Assembly (NCBI GenBank): GCA_030760725.1
Contig: JASWHV010000008.1
Span: 55,155,671-55,219,670 of the forward strand
Reading direction: 5' to 3'
DNA from: Neostapfia colusana
Taxonomy: Eukaryota; Streptophyta; Magnoliopsida; Poales; Poaceae
Length of the DNA: 64,000 nucleotides
The position numbers were made by a program, and so were the translations under genes. Below are positions 31,929 to 43,024 of the stretch, one piece after another. Under the pieces are notes generated by a model, which saw only the letters and a list, made by a program, of their open reading frames with translations, ran no database searches and had not been told where the DNA came from. Position 1 is the stretch's first letter. Every line of letters begins with the position of its first letter.

Positions 31929-32564
31929 TTGGCCCGGAGGAATTTGGGGATGGGTGATCGACCGGGAAGTCTTCCCGGGTGCGTACGAGTGAGGACAAAG
32001 TGCGCAGAAAAGACGAGTGGTGGTATGTGGGGATATTCTATGATCCGAGAGAGCCATCACAAATGGTATCAGAGCCGACCCTCGCAGTTTCACGGGTGCG
32101 TACGGGTCAGTGAGAAGGATACGGTAGCGTATGGGTCAGGGACGTGGGTACATACGCATGACGCGTGGGTCCTCTGTGTGGGACACGGTATGCTACGTAT
32201 GCTACTAACCGGACGTACGGTATGCGTATGCCAGTACTGAACGTACGGACGTGGCTAAGAGGGGACGTTCCTATCTTGGCGTTGACTGACGAGGACGTCG
32301 TTCTTCTAAGGGGGGTGGATTGTGTGATATCCTGACTCCCGACTTAATAGAATTGATAGAGTACTCATACCATCAAGGTATACCTTCCTTTCTGGAAGCC
32401 CACCTGCAAAGGACTTCAGGGTTAAGCGTGCTTGGCCCGGAGGAATTTGGGGATGGGTGACCGACCGGGAAGTCTTCCCAGGTGCGCACGAGTGAGGACA
32501 AAGTGCGCAGAAAAGACGAGTGGTGGTATGTGGGGATAGTCTATGATCCCAGAGAGCCATCACA
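31929..32564 (+). mobile_element. Cassandra TRIM, 5' LTR truncated
   Basis: The 3' LTR is 32323-32564 (242 bp, TGTGATATCC...GCCATCACA). The 5' LTR remnant is 31929-32061, missing the first 110 bp or so. A primer site, tggtatcagagccga (32064-32078), follows the 5' LTR at two bases. A purine tract, aaggggggtggat, ends at 32320. The interior (32062-32322) has no ORF. The LTR contains 5S-like sequence, which defines Cassandra among plant TRIMs. Confidence 0.85.
32362..32488 (+). promoter_or_regulatory. 5S rRNA-like segment with Pol III internal control region
   Basis: Inside the Cassandra 3' LTR: box A-like gttaagcgtgcttgg (32421-32435), intermediate element ggatgggtgacc (32451-32462) and box C-like gatgggtgaccgaccggga, followed by agtc (32452-32474). 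These follow the order and spacing of plant 5S rRNA genes, where they bind TFIIIA. The central part (ggcccggaggaatttg) has diverged. It is not a functional 5S gene. The truncated 5' LTR keeps only the intermediate element and box C (from about 31949) and has lost box A. Confidence 0.8.
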
Positions 32565-33590
32565 TCTTCGTCACGAGGACGGGAGTGGCCAACTACTCGG
32601 GGTGTTGTACCTCCTTGATAAAGCCGACTGCCAGAAGCTTGGCGATTTACTCACCGATGGCTCGACGTTTTTCTTCGTCAAAGCGTCAGATCTTTTGTTT
32701 CATGGGTTTAGACCCCGGTCTGATGTTGAGTGTGTGCTTGGCAGGCAGGTCGTCAGGTTGCAAGGCAAAAATGTCCCGGTTCACGCGTAGGATGTCGACG
32801 AGCGCACTTTTCTATTTGGCGCTGAGCGCGACACCGACTCGCACGGTCTTGGCCGTGTCCTCTGGGTTGACTTGGATGACCTTCGTGTCCTCTGCGGGCA
32901 CGAAGGCTCTTGGAGCTGAAGCTCGACTAGAGTCAGGCCAGCCATCACCGATCGCTTGTGCCAGCTCGGAGAGCTCGGCCGCCGCCATGGCTGTGGTCAC
33001 CTGTTGCAACTGCATTGCTCGCACATGAGAGCTTGTCGAAACTTGGCGCCTATGGTAATGACGCCATGTGGGCCCGACATCCTCAGCTTGAGGTAAGTGT
33101 AGTTGGGTACGGCCATAAACTTTGCGTACCAGGGTCGCCCCAAGATGGCGTGATAGGCGCCATTAAGGTCCACTACCTCAAACATGAGCGTCTCGGTGCG
33201 GAAGTTAGTCGTGTTTCCAAACGTGACAGGGAGGTTGATCTGCCCTAGAGGAGTCACTTGCTTTCCTGGGATGACCCCATGGAAAGGCGCCCGGATCGGC
33301 CGTAGATCAAACCGGGCAATCCCCATGGCGTCGAGTGTACTGGCATATAAGATGTTGAGACCGCTCCCCCCGTCCATGAGTACCTTCGTCAGGTGCTTTA
33401 GTCCAACGATCGGATCTACAACCAGAGGAAAACAGCCCGGTTGTGGTACATGGTTGGGGTGGTCCGATCTATCGAATGTGACGGCGATCTCGGACCATCG
33501 TAGGTAGGCTGGGGACAGCGGGTTCGACAGTGTTGACCTATCGAGCTGCCAGCTTCTGTTTTCGGCAGCTTTACTGGGTGTGGGTCCCAC
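32565..33590 (-). pseudogene. Tat-type protease and start of RT
   Basis: On the minus strand: LRWSEIAVTFDRSDHPNHV, then VLMDGGSGLNILYASTLDAMGI with the Asp-Gly-Gly protease site (about 33355-33385), GQINLPVTFGNTTNFRTET, YHAILGRPWYAKFMAVPNYT. After the stop at 32997 and another near 32810, VDILRVNRD, FALQPDDLP and, just before the insertion, GFIKEVQHPE with LATPVLVTKK. This leads into RT motif 1, which resumes at 27292. The protease fold is open for 198 codons; the joint to RT has several stops. Confidence 0.8.
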
Positions 33591-35218
33591 AAAAAATCAT
33601 AAGGCAGCCGGTCAGCCCGGGGCAGGTGACCCCCTCCCGTTGCTCTGAGGCCGTTTGCGCAGACTTTCTTCCCTTGCCGCTTGGGGAAGCCACCTCCTTT
33701 CCCAGAAATCGCTTTAGGAGGACGCAATCTTTGAGGTCATGCTTGGCTGGGAGAGCGTGATTAGTGGATGGCCTCTCCAGTAGCTTCTCGAAGTGATCAG
33801 TCTGCACACGGGCCGACCTTCCGCCCTTGCGCCATTCAACAGTCATGACCGAATCTGAGTCCTCCTCGGCCCGCCATCGTCGCTCGCTGGTGCTGATCCT
33901 TCTCCGTCCCTTGCTCCCTTGGTGAAGCGTCGCTGCTTCTCTCGGGCCGGGGACCTTCGGCGTCGCCCGGTCGTTCGATGCTCCAGCTTCCTCCTCTCTT
34001 GTGAAGCGATTGGAGGCGGTGTCGGGCAGGTCCTTGGGGGTTTTCGGTTTTATGCGTTCGAACTCGAGCATCAGGGACCTGCATAGCCTTTTTCTGGGGG
34101 CCCGGGGTCATGGAACGTCAAGACTTGGGCTCCGATCCTCACCGTCATCGCAGCGTCCTCCTTGGCGTGGATGTTGCCGGTGCTCCAAACGCGGTTCTGC
34201 AAGCCCTTCTTCGGCCCCTCTGGGGGCTTGAGGACCCTGCGTAGGTCTGGCAGCTATGCACACTCGGGTATCGGGCCACGAGAAGGGGTGAGGAAGATGG
34301 GTTTTTCTGCCAGCCCCAGGGCGCGGGCTCGCGGCACCTTCGTGGTGTTTCTGTTGTGCTCGCAGGGGCCATCATGGGCGGATGCCCCTGTCATCGAGCG
34401 GGTGACCCTTCGGAAGACCGTGCTGTGACCTCCCCCAGCAAGGAGCAGAGGCTCCAGTACGTCTGTCGTGCCACTGGCTCGTTAGGCTCTGGAAGGCTAC
34501 GTGCCATGGCGGCTGCGTCCACCATGCTCCATCTTAGTCGCTCGAAATGGTAGAGGTTCCACGCGGCGGCGGTGACGTTCGTCCCGACTTGGTGGTCACG
34601 TGTATGCGCGCCACCCCCGTGATATCGGCGACTGCACATCGTCCTAAATGCCGCATCGTCTACACACAGCCATGCCCCTTCTATCCCAAGTATGTCACGT
34701 CGGGTCTCTAGTCGTTCGGTCCCTTCCAACGTGACCGTCGGCTCCCCGTTGTGACTTGGGTGTAAAGCCCCCCATCGCCTCAGGGCTAGTGAAGGCGTGA
34801 TACAGGCGGGAGGGACGGTTGGAGAGTCGTAACCAGTCTCCACGTCACCCTGTTCACAAGGGGAACGACAGTCTCCGTTGGACCCGGTATCAGTATTGTA
34901 GTCGCAGTCGGTCAAGTCCTCCAAGAGGGGAAGGAGGGATGATGGCACCTCATTAACATACCCATAAAGTTTCCTTCGGGGGCGCGGTTGACGGCCTTGA
35001 TAGTTGCATCGTTCATCAGCCGCACAATTTTGTTGTCGTCAGTGACGAACTCTAGCATTCCCAAACTGTATGCCTGATGGGGAGCGAGGGTGACGTCGAC
35101 CTTGAGTTTGTTGTCGGGGGCGATGATAATCTTGGGGCTGCCAAAACAGAGCTTCTTGCCGACATGGAATCTTGAGCTCATGAAAACCATCACAGAAGGG
35201 AACGAAAACACGAAGCGG
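33591..35218 (-). pseudogene. Tat-type gag region, degenerate
   Basis: Near 33740-33800 the minus strand reads DHFEKLLERPSTNHALPAKH, then DLKDCVLLKRFLG. This is the His/Cys region found late in Tat gag. A Glu/Arg-rich stretch (33850-34070) precedes it. Several open frames (34391-34948, 34912-35256) lie further 5', but I cannot recognise a capsid domain in them; VMVFMSSRFHVGKKL and following residues near 35100-35200 are of unknown type. Frame changes are frequent, so gag is not functional. Confidence 0.55.
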
Positions 35219-35239
35219 CCCCCTAACTGGCACGCCAAC
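35219..35239 (-). other. Primer binding site of the Tat-type element
   Basis: The minus strand reads gttggcgtgccagttagggg directly after the 5' LTR. It is of the tggcg...cca type, like the site at 12232-12245. Confidence 0.65.
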
Positions 35240-36008
35240 TGTCCGTTTTTTACCACCGGCTAGTAATCAGATGCTTTCCATTTTATGTCTAGATGGCTAG
35301 CAAATAAATACAAATATTTATACTGGTTCAGACAATGTGTCCTACGTCCAGTCTTGGTTGCTCGTCGGCCTTGCATTAGCTCAGGTGGTTCAAGGAACTG
35401 AGATTACAAGTGAGGCTTCCTTCGCACACGAGAGCAAAGAGAAAACCTAAGTGTCGAGCATGTGTGATCTGTTTCGCCGTGCGAGGGGAGGTTCTGGGCC
35501 TCACATTTTATAGCACGGACGCTTATACCTACCCACCAACTCCTCATAAATGGGGCGGTTTACATGTTGTGTCAGCTCCTAAGGCGTCTTAAAGTGGTAC
35601 AGTAGCAATAAGTACACCTCCTCCCGTCTAGTCTACGGTCTATGTCTATTTTCCGTCCCTGTACGCCCACGCCGAGCGGGATGGGACACGAGATGGTGAT
35701 GGCCCAGCTCGTGCCTGTCCTGTCATGCGTGGCCTCCCACTCCGTCTTTAATTCCTTCTGCTGTTCTGTCGCGTCAGCATTTAATCCCCCACCTGCCTCT
35801 GGTCCGTACTCAAGCCCGGATTGCTTCCCTCCTCCAGTCTTGTCGTCCAGGCTTTGAGGGTCGGCCGCTGCTTCTGTTTCTGGGGGTCGGGCTTTGTGGT
35901 GGCATCGTCCCGTATTCGTGCCTTAGGTTGTGATCCATGGAGCCACATGTCTTCACGTGATTGGTCAGTTGGGTGTCTCTTGGGTACATGGGGTATGTTA
36001 CCCCATCA
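35240..36008 (-). repeat. 5' LTR of the Tat-type element
   Basis: It is the partner of 19334-20108. A TATA-like ctataaaatg is the reverse complement of 35504-35513. Scattered substitutions between the two LTRs suggest an old insertion. Confidence 0.9.
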
Positions 36009-37844
36009 ATTGTATACAAAACATTTCAACTCATACGTGTGTCCGAGAACCTTTTGATGTGTATACCACATCATCTTGGGTGTTTGAGAGGTAGAAGGTA
36101 TAAATGTAGTTCACCTCAAAAGAATTTCTCTTATTTATGTGTTTTATTCCTCACCATGGCCTGAGTTGCCACTTCTTTCCCTACATCTAAATATGACTTT
36201 TTGTGGAGCTTGGTAGGGATATAGAAGCTCACGTTACTAAGTCAAAGACTGGATCGTATGAGGGGACTATGTAATAAAAATATTTGACAAAAGAATTTTC
36301 TTGTGCACATATCGTGGAGGAATGTATAAGTATAACTCCCAAATGTATCATATCTTACTATGCAAGGATGAAGCATGACTACTTTTTCCTTTCTTTTTTT
36401 GGAAACATACTCTTTTGTTGAGAGCATGTATTCTTTTTATTTTTCTTGTAGCCATGCAATCTAATCCTTTTTTGCATATATTTGTAGAGAGAAAATTTTG
36501 CAAAGGAATTATGGAGTGTCTTTTTGTGGTGGATTGATGAAAGGATGCTAATTTTCAAATATGCAAATTTTAGCAATGATGGAGTGCACAAGAATTTTCT
36601 AAGTCAAAATTTTAATCCTAGTCACTCAACAGGGTCAAGAATTTGACAAATTTCAATAAAAATGCAAATTGGCATATGTAAAATTGATTCAAGCATGAAG
36701 ATTTCCAAGTTTACTCTTTTACCATACCACACCAATCAAATACTTAGATGACATGTTTTTCCTAATTTGATATTAGGTTCAAGAACTTGGTGATGAAATT
36801 GAAATGGAATCTATGCAAATCCATGCTTTTAACAAAATGAGATATGAAAAGAATTGCCATATTCCACTTTCTAATTTTGTTTGGATTTAGATAAATTCAA
36901 TTGAATGCATAAAACTTCAACTCAATTTTTAGGGATTCACTTAAAATGGGGTAGGAATGTCAAACCGTATTCGTGGAGCGAGGTGGGTCCGAAAGGGGCC
37001 CACCTCAGTTCGGCCCTGGTTCAGCCGAATCAGAGGGTCCTCTCTTGGCCCTCTACTTCGGCGTGTTGGTTCATGCCTCTATTTATGACATATTGTTATA
37101 TAAATTGTTGAAGTTTGTACTTCGGGAGGCGCAAAAAGGGATCCCCCACACTTATTTCCTGGAATGTTTATTAACCATAAATATAAAAAGAGAGAGAACT
37201 TTACCGGTATTAGTTAAACCGGTAAGTTCACTTTATTGAAAGAAAATGGGGGTTCTTATTGAATTACAAAATTTGGAAGGAAATAAAAATAAATCAGTAA
37301 GCACCTTAGACCTTCATAGGGAAACTAAATTATAGGGTATTGTAAAGCTCGGGTTTCCCTATGGCCTCACATACATGTCTAAGTTTGGTGCATATGCCAC
37401 AACTGACGATGGTAATCTCCTCACTAAGGGCATCTAAATTATCCTTAAGCTCACCCCTTTCAATTCTTCCTTTTGATACAAGACGTGCTAGCCTTTTGTT
37501 CTCCAAACGGAGTTCAACTATTTGTTTGGCTGGCTGCGCCATGTCGGACTTCCTTGTAGATTTCTCATCACCGTTTTGGAATTGGCCTGCAGGCCTTGTG
37601 ATGGGTGGCGGTGAGATGTGAAGCCTCACAGACTCTTTTGATAGAGATGAGCCCACAGATTTGTCCGCCACCATCTTATCCACACGCTTGAATAGCCCCT
37701 TTGCATAGCCCATGGGTGTTTTTAACGCCGCAGATAACAAATCAGCCTTGGGGACTGTCCGGTGACGATCTAGTAGGCGACAAATAGTGGTGTTAAGCAC
37801 ATCGCCGATCCTTTTCTTCAATGTACCTGTGTACTTCTTGCAAG
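36009..37844 (-). pseudogene. Athila-like copy 1: 3' interior with truncated post-integrase ORF
   Basis: Bases 36009-37325 are AT-rich and non-coding and align with 39090-40570 of copy 2. The ORF spans 37330-37821 on the minus strand: YAKGLFKRVDKMVADKS, then ISPPPITRPAGQFQNGD, then a Lys/Glu-rich likely coiled coil (QIVELRLENKRLARLVSKG, LKDNLDALSEEI) and CGICTKLRHVCEAIGKPEL to the stop. The upstream part of this ORF is cut at 37844 by the copy 2 LTR. The role of this extra ORF is unknown; Athila-like elements carry an extra, sometimes env-like, ORF here. I see no transmembrane segment. Confidence 0.6.
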
Positions 37845-39000
37845 TTATTTGTATTTCTTATGAAAAAGATTAAATATCCGCAAGCGCACGGAATACCGTC
37901 GTGGCACTTCCCTTTAAGAGTAATCCCAAAGGTATCGAATCAAAGAAACATGTGTGTTAATATTCTAACTGGCTCACCCAAGGACACATGGTTTGTTTGG
38001 TAGGCAATGGATAGAGAGGAATTCCTAAGAAATGTTCTTAATCCAAAGTAGTCTACAATTGTTGTTTTATTCGGGCACGGGCTTACACCTAGTCTACTAG
38101 AGTGACTTCCGCTAAGAGCCTATGGCGTAGCCGAACGTGGAGGATTACAAAGGACAGATAGGGCTTTCACCACCTACCGCCTACCTCTTCAATCCGTGGG
38201 TCTACGAGATATCCACTATGATTTCAAACCTAAGAACCTCGCTTATGTTATAAATCACTACCCTAATCTTTTCGAATACAAATTTAAGACTAGAGCCCCT
38301 AAGTGAATAGATCAATGAAATCATAAACAACTACTGAAATAAATTACTTTAAATCTAGTAACAAAACTTAAATGGAATTCACGAAATCTTACTCATTTGA
38401 ATAGAACTTACATAGAGGTACAAGTGTTGGAGAGGAACTTGACAAGCCAAGCCTCCTCCTCCTCCTTGCTTCCCTTCACTCTCCTCCTATCTTGGCAGCC
38501 TCTAACACAACACTAAGCCTATGGAGTGGAGTACTAATCTCAAACTTGTGGTGTGTGTGAGGGAGTGAGGGGGGCTATTTACACATGAATTGGGTCAGTT
38601 TGGCACCCGTATATTTGCACGAATCAGTCACCACCGTCTTCAGAGAGCCACAGGGAGTCTACACATGGAGTGAGACCGAGTTTAGATGGGAGAATGGGTC
38701 GTCTGAACCAATGGTTCGGCCGCACCCCTTCGTGTCTCGTTTGTTATGTGCTTTGTCTTGGAGACTGGTAGGTAGGCCCTTAGCTTGTTCTATCCTCACG
38801 TGAATTGCGGTTGGATTCATTTGGATAAGCCTGAGAAGGGGTCCATGGATCCATGTGTTTCCACGTGGCGACTCCTGATTAGTTGGAAACTAAAACTTGT
38901 GGAAATGGTTAGTAAATAACCCCTACCACTATGTTGTCTTCTTATTTTACACATTTTATGAGCTGAATTGATGGTCAATTATGACACTTAAGGACCGTCA
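37845..39000 (-). repeat. 3' LTR of Athila-like copy 2
   Basis: It aligns with 18067-19239, including the gcgcacggaataccgtcgt block and the end gaccgtca. The left end reads ttatttgtatttc where copy 1 has tgttggtatttc, so the terminal TG seems mutated. It abuts the copy 1 ORF with no intervening sequence. Confidence 0.75.
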
Positions 39001-41346
39001 ACAAATTCCGCCACACTTAGTTCTTTGCTCGTCCTCGAGAAGGCAAGAAGATTTAAGTGATATCATAGTTTCGCTAAAAGTATGAATGTTGTATACAAAA
39101 TATTTCAACTCATACTTGTGTGCGAGAACCTTTTGATGTAGCTACCACATCATCTTGGGTGTTTGAGAGGTGTAAAAGTATAAATGTAGTTCACCTAGGC
39201 TCATACTGTTGAATATCTTGGAAATTACTACATTAAAAGTTAAAATATATTGCCATTCTCTTCGAAAGAATTTCTCTCGTCTCTCTATGTGTTTTATTCC
39301 CCACCGTGGCATGAGTCCCCACTTCTTTTCCTAGAACTAAATATGGCTTTTTGTGGAGCTTGGTAGGGATAAAGAGGCTCGCTTGCAATCCATATGTTAC
39401 TAGGTCAAAGACTGATCCTATTAGGGGACTATGGAATAAAATAATTGATAAAAGGATTTTTTCTTGTGCACATATAATGGAGGAATGTATAAAGATAACT
39501 CCCAAATGTATACTCTCATATTATGTAAGGATGAACCATGGTTACTTTGTTTGAAAATATACTCTTTAATTGAGAACATGTATTATTTTTATTTTTGTTG
39601 TAGCCATGCCTTGTACTCTTTTTTTCTACATATATGTGTAGAGAGAAAATTTTGCAATGAAATTATGGAGTATATTTTTGTGGTATATGGATGAAATGAT
39701 GCTATTTTTCAAATATGAAAATTTAGCAATGATGAGGTGCACAAGAATTTCCTAAGTCAAAATTTTCATGCTAGTCACTCAACAGGGTCGATGATTAGAC
39801 AAAGTACAATGAAAATGCAAAGTGACATATGCAAAAAGGTCTTTCAATAAGTTCATCACATGGCCATGGTGGGAATTTTATATCCTAATGAGATAGAAAA
39901 AATATTATAACTTTAAAAATTGCAATACCAAAATTTAATTGAAGCAGAAGGTTTCCAAGTTTATTAATTTACCATATACACCAATCAAGTACTTATATGA
40001 CATTTTTTTTCCTACTTTGATATTAGGTTCAAGAACTTGGTGATGAAATTGAAATGAAATGTATGCAAATCCATGCTTTCAACCAAACAAGATATAAAGA
40101 GTTTTGCCAAATTTAGTTTTCAATTTTGAGTTGATTTAGATAAATTCAATTGAATGCATAAAACTTCTACTAAATTTTCAGGGAGTCACGTAGGAATGAG
40201 GATAGGAATGTCAAATCGTACTTGTGGAGCGAGGTGGGTTTAAGAGGAGCCCACCCTAGTTCGGCTGAACCAGAGGGTCCTCCCTTGGCCCTCTGCTTTG
40301 GCGTGTTGCTCGTGCTCCTGTTGTGATGTCTTTTATGTGAGATGTGATATTTTGTACGTCGAGAGGTCATGAAAAAGGGATTTCTCCCCCACACTTGTTT
40401 CCTGAAATCTTTATTAACCACAAATATAAAAAGAGGGAGAACTTTATCTGTGTTAGCTAAACCGGTAAGTTCACTTTATTGAAAACAAATGGGGATGCTT
40501 ACATTATTCAATTACAAAATTTGGAAAGGAAATAAAATGTAAAGTAGTAAGCACCCTTGGCCTTCATATGGAAACTAATCTACGGGGTGTTGTAAAGCTC
40601 AGGTTTCCCTATGGCCTCGCATACACGCCTAAGTTTGGCGCATATGCCATGGCGGACAAAGGTAATCTTCTCACTAGGGGTATCTAAATTATACTTAAGC
40701 TCATCCCTTCCAATTCGTCCTTCCTATACAAGACGTGTTAGCCTTTTGTTTATTAAACGGAGTTCATCTATTTGTTTGGCTAGTCGCGTCATGTTGCACT
40801 TCTTCAGAGATTTTCCGTTGCCATTCTGAAATTGGCCCGTGGGCCTGTGATTGGTGGCGGCAAGATGTGACGTCTCACATGCTCTTTGTACACAGACGAA
40901 CCCGTAGATTCATCCGCCACCATCTTGTCCACATGCTTGAATAGCCCCTTTGCATAGCCCGTGGTGGTTTTATCCCCGCAGATAATAAATGGGCCTTGGG
41001 GGCTGTCCGGCGAGGATCTAGTAGGCAACAAATAGTGGTGGCTAACCACATTGTCAACCTTTGTCTTCAATGTCCATGTGTACTTCTCGCCGGTCCTCAA
41101 GGTGGATATGACATCGTCTTTGTCATGGAAAACACGTGTCTTGATAGATTTGAGGGCGCCAGCGGTCGGTCTTTGCGCGTGTGATTGCGTCTTCATAAGC
41201 GCCCTCCTTGGAGAAAGAGAACAAGCAGCACCACACAGTGTGGTTCTTTTCTTATAAATCCTAGCACTATAGTACACCTTATTCCTCCATTCCTCAAGTT
41301 CAGAAATTTGACATAGTCGGTGCTTCCTGGGCTCCATGAAGTTCAT
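39001..41346 (-). pseudogene. Athila-like copy 2: 3' interior and post-integrase ORF
   Basis: The purine tract lies next to the LTR, then about 1.55 kb of AT-rich non-coding sequence, then an ORF homologous to that of copy 1. It begins at MNFMEPRKHRLCQISELEEW (41346) and runs GEKYTWTLKTKVDNVVSHH, GYAKGLFKHVDKMVADEST, HILPPPITG to a frame break at about 40804; the coiled-coil tail continues in another frame to about 40575. The start suits an independent ORF just after integrase. It supplies the N-terminal half missing from copy 1. Confidence 0.6.
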
Positions 41347-42077
41347 GTTCCACCTTTTTATAGCCTACACTCTATGCTTGTTACAGTTCTATGGGGAGAT
41401 GATAAGTCTTCCCATAGACAAGTTGGAAAGGAGACATACCGATAGGTGTCTTGTACACAGTTCGGTATGCCCACAATGCATCGGGTAGTTTGTGCTTCCA
41501 CCCAGTTCGCATGTCCAAGACAATCTTCTGCAGAATGTTCTTGATTTGCTTGTTAGATGTTTCTTCTTGACTACTTGTTTGTGGTGGTATGGATTAGCAA
41601 TGTTATGCTGGACTTCAAGCTCCCTCAAAAAGTTTCAGAAGACTTTATCTATGAAATGGGACCACCTGTCACTTATAACCATACGGGGAGTTCTAAACCG
41701 TGAAAAAATGATTTCATGAAACATTTTCCGAGCTTATTTGGAATCAGCATGCTTGCAAGGCATTGCTTCTTCCCATTTTGATACATAATCGATGACCAAC
41801 ATAATATACTCGCAATTATAGGACTTTAGAAAAGATCCCATGAAGTCAATCCCCACACATCAAATAATTCTACTTGGAGATTAAATGTGAGAGTTGTTAC
41901 ATTGCGAGCAGTGATTCCTCCATACTTTTGGAATTTCCAACATCCACGAATGAATTCTTTTGTGTGAAGGACAAAAGAATCCACTTTGCTAGATCTTTGC
42001 CGGTTAACACCGTAATGACCTCCGTAGGGACCAATATGACATTTTTCAATGATTTTGATGTCTTCGATTGTGGATAC
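41347..42077 (-). pseudogene. Athila-like integrase, partial
   Basis: Reading left from 42065: IGPYGGHYGVNR, FIRGCWKFQKYGGI and TFNLQVELFDVWG (zinc domain and start of core, 41840-42060). After a degraded stretch, sequence of the ALWAYRTVYKTPIGMSPF type and LVYGKTYHLPIEL (about 41390-41490). These are typical of Athila-class integrase. Several frameshifts and stops break it. Its upstream half is beyond the CACTA insertion at 42078 and not in the window. Confidence 0.75.
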
Positions 42078-42094
42078 CACCACAGGAATCCCGG

Positions 42095-42470
42095 AGATTT
42101 GCGACGGACGGGGCCGTCGCAAATAAGTCTAAAACCGTCGCAAATAATCAAATTACGACGGCTTTACTTATTTGCGACGGTTTCCGGCTGTCGCTTGTTT
42201 TTCGTCACAATTAACTTTATTTGCGACGGCCGCCGTTGCAAATAAAATTGTATGCGACGGCTTAGACCTGCCGTCGCAAACAAAGGCCCGGGCCCAGCTG
42301 ATGGGCCCGACTCGACAATTTACGACTGCCGTGGCCGTCGCACGTAAGTACTTAACTTGCGACGGCCGCCGTCGGCCGTTGCAAATTACGTAGGTTAATT
42401 TGCGACAGGTTGGACACTTATTTGCGACGGTACTGTATAAAAAGCCGTCGCAAATAAGGTTTTTTATTTT
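42095..42470. repeat. CACTA subterminal repeats (TTTGCGACGG)
   Basis: About fifteen copies of tttgcgacgg or its complement ccgtcgcaaa, in both orientations, are packed into 375 bp next to the terminus. In En/Spm elements such motifs bind the tnpA-type protein and bring the ends together. Confidence 0.9.
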
Positions 42471-43024
42471 TTAAAAAACTGAACATTCTGCCCGGCTCGA
42501 TGGCCAGAAACACAATAGACATAACAGCAGATAAATAAGGAATATAAAAATACAACATCCTCACCGCGCCATCGATCACAACACAAAAGTCTCACATCTC
42601 ATCACAAGAATACAAAAATAAGGAAGAGGCTCTCCGCTAGCGTTCACTTCATCCAGAGCCGCCAACATCCTCGCCGCGCGTCAGTCCAGGCGCCGGTATA
42701 GACGGCGACGGAGTTTGAGCCTCCGTCGCTGATCCCTGCAACACATAGAAGTTGTTGGACATATTAATTTGTTTAGAACTTTGTTTTTGACTAGAATTGA
42801 TTAAATAAGCTAGAATTGATCATATTGAACTTAGTTGATTACCTGAACACCCGGAGAAACGTGCACCGGCGGCGGTAGCTCCAGTTCCGGCGGTGGAATC
42901 GGCGGTGGTAGTGGAGGAAGCTGGAGGTGCAACCCCTGGACGTCACAGCCTTGAAAGAAACTCTATGGTTGCAAAAGTTGAAGGTTATCACATATTATTA
43001 AGAATGCGCTAAATTTAAATTACT

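Larger units (their letters stand above)
27293..32564 (+). mobile_element. Composite insert: Tekay-like LTR joined to Cassandra TRIM
   Basis: The 5-bp repeat tcttc occurs at 27288-27292 and 32565-32569, and the RT reading frame is continuous across the site when one copy is counted. The unit therefore occupies a single target. Yet its left end (TGTAAAGGTCCC) belongs to a 4.5-kb Tekay-like LTR, while its right end (GCCATCACA) belongs to Cassandra. The missing pieces are the start of the Cassandra 5' LTR and the interior and 3' LTR end of the Tekay-like element. Confidence 0.7.
19334..36008 (-). mobile_element. Tat-type gypsy element carrying two further insertions
   Basis: The LTRs (775 and 769 bp) start TGATGGGGTAAC and end in a CCGACA/CGGACA form. 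Flanking gttgt (19329-19333) and attgt (36009-36013) form a 5-bp duplication with one change, and the Athila interior resumes across the site. On the minus strand the order is LTR, primer site, gag, protease, RT, RNase H, integrase, long 3' region, purine tract, LTR. Integrase without chromodomain, a tggcgtgcc-type primer site and a long 3' region with an antisense ORF fit the Tat lineage. It is interrupted at 22740-24866 and 27293-32564. Confidence 0.85.
18067..42077 (-). mobile_element. Athila-like gypsy element pair, one copy inserted in the other
   Basis: Two LTRs of the same family (18067-19239 and 37845-39000) are each followed on their right by the same 3' interior: a purine-rich tract, an AT-rich stretch, then a post-integrase ORF. 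Copy 1 interior is 19240-19333 plus 36009-37844, split by the Tat element. Its ORF is cut at 37844 by the LTR of copy 2, which continues through 39001-42077 into integrase and is itself cut by CACTA at 42078. The 5' parts of both lie outside the window. The family name rests on the integrase type and the extra ORF after pol. Confidence 0.75.

Noticed and set aside
32362..32488. A 5S rRNA gene
   Set aside because: Control-region boxes are present, but the centre and 5' part have diverged and it sits inside a TRIM LTR. Annotated as 5S-like LTR sequence.
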